DNA of 64,000 nt from Megalonaias nervosa. Taxonomy: Eukaryota > Mollusca > Bivalvia > Unionida > Unionidae. The notes under the pieces were generated by a model. The model was not told the origin of the DNA. It did no database searches and saw nothing but the letters and a program-made list of their open reading frames with translations. Below are positions 63,410 through 64,000 of the stretch, one piece after another. Position 1 is the first letter of the stretch. Every line of letters begins with the position of its first letter. Position numbers and translations under genes: made by a program. The stretch lies in NCBI GenBank assembly GCA_016617855.1, contig JAECUM010094094.1, positions 1 to 64,000 of the forward strand. Reading direction: 5' to 3'.

Positions 63410-64000
63410 TTAGCCGAGTTTGATTGCATGAATTTTCTTGTGACTGGAGACATTTGTTAAGAGTAATTGGTGTTTGCTCCTGTTGTATGCGATTGCAGCT
63501 GGCTTTTGTGGCAGTCCAGCAGTAAGTATCTTCAGAACAGCACCATCTGGTGATAATTGATGAATATTGTTAGAGTCTTTTCCCACAACATACACATTAT
63601 CATCCATGTCTAGAGTGATACCATAAGAACCCTTCAGATTATCAGCCCTGTAGACAATGAGACGTCCTCCTGTGATGTCAAAACAGAACAGTGAATTGGT
63701 GCCATATGTTGAGATGTAGACGCGTGTTTTGGACGCATTTAGAGCAAGGAAGCTGTTATTCCATGCTTCGTACCCATATTTCTTCGTCTCTTCCCCTCTG
63801 CCACTGATGACACTCCAGTAACATTTATTTCTAGCTCTGTTAGGTCCTGACACAACGATACTTCCCTTTCCAGCATCAGCAATACCCTGGCATGGCAGTT
63901 TGGTTGTAATCATCCGGGATGGTCTGATTGAGTTGTCTTTGACCGCTAAAAACTGAATTTGATTCTTGTCCGGTATAGACACAGCCACTTCCTGATCATC
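63410..64000 (-). CDS. NHL/TRIM-type beta-propeller exon, paralogue (partial, runs off window)
   Basis: The minus-strand frame is open from the window end to the stop at 63410. It aligns over its full visible length with the C-terminal 195 residues of exon 10 at 26957, sharing KNQIQFLAVKDNSIRPSRM-like, NSLFCFDITGGR, YGITLDMDDNVYVVGK and HQLSPDGAVLKILTAGLPQ. The reading frame continues upstream past position 64000, so the apparent Met at 63988 is not a start. It may be the last exon of a TRIM2/3-like gene or of a second DUSP11-NHL gene; the sequence needed to decide lies outside. Confidence 0.85.
   Translation of the reverse strand, partial: DDQEVAVSIPDKNQIQFLAVKDNSIRPSRMITTKLPCQGIADAGKGSIVVSGPNRARNKCYWSVISGRGEETKKYGYEAWNNSFLALNASKTRVYISTYGTNSLFCFDITGGRLIVYRADNLKGSYGITLDMDDNVYVVGKDSNNIHQLSPDGAVLKILTAGLPQKPAAIAYNRSKHQLLLTNVSSHKKIHAIKLG

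Larger units (their letters stand above)
61755..64000. repeat. Segmental duplication, right copy (partner 23045-28088)
   Basis: See the left copy for the shared blocks. This copy is compact (2.2 kb or more from first block to NHL exon, compared with about 5 kb on the left) and lacks the tandem expansions, so it probably reflects the ancestral layout. A (TA)n tract at 62918-62988 is specific to it. Confidence 0.75.

Overview
The window looks like a chromosomal segment of an invertebrate animal, probably a mollusc and most likely a bivalve. It is AT-rich, intron-bearing and full of minisatellites, tRNA-derived repeats and a Tigger-type DNA transposon. It also carries a spliced host gene and an NHL/TRIM-type paralogue. 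The left 19.5 kb is different in kind: it consists of two related, genome-embedded double-stranded DNA virus elements of the Polinton/adintovirus type.

Positions 1-3693 hold the left end of one element, on the minus strand and cut off by the window edge. Positions 4268-19527 hold a second element, complete from end to end at 15.26 kb and bounded by 265-bp terminal inverted repeats. The two lie head to head, 574 bp apart. The complete element is laid out like a virus genome. A plus-strand structural block (4567-11631) encodes small virion proteins, a double-jelly-roll major capsid protein, an adenain-like cysteine protease, a phage-tail-fibre-like protein, a two-helix membrane protein and two candidate minor capsid proteins. 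A 1.5-kb non-coding centre (11632-13165) follows. A replication and packaging block (13166-19251) encodes an HNH/NUMOD endonuclease, two zinc-ribbon proteins, a giant DNA polymerase B-SF1 helicase-HNH protein and an FtsK/A32-like packaging ATPase. Three small predicted virion proteins carry the adenovirus-protease cleavage consensus, which ties them to the protease gene. Both copies are decaying: single-base homopolymer shifts and two in-frame stops break many genes. No complete integrase was found, only a possible C-terminal remnant.

From 19.5 kb onward the DNA is host. Its main gene runs on the minus strand from 54895 to 26957. Ten exons with consensus splice sites join in phase (1680 nt, 559 codons plus stop). 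The first nine encode a DUSP11-type RNA 5'-triphosphatase/phosphatase with active site HCTHGVNRTGY. The last, long exon continues the same frame through a basic region into an NHL/TRIM-type beta-propeller, so the model predicts an unusual DUSP11-NHL fusion. A second NHL exon (63410 to beyond the window end), with homologous flanks, shows a local segmental duplication. The introns carry many minisatellite arrays, a Tigger/pogo transposon with TA target duplications (33179-36579), a 1374-bp-spaced duplication, SINE-like repeats and a foldback palindrome. The remaining intergenic DNA (19528-26956 and 54896-63409) shows only repeats.
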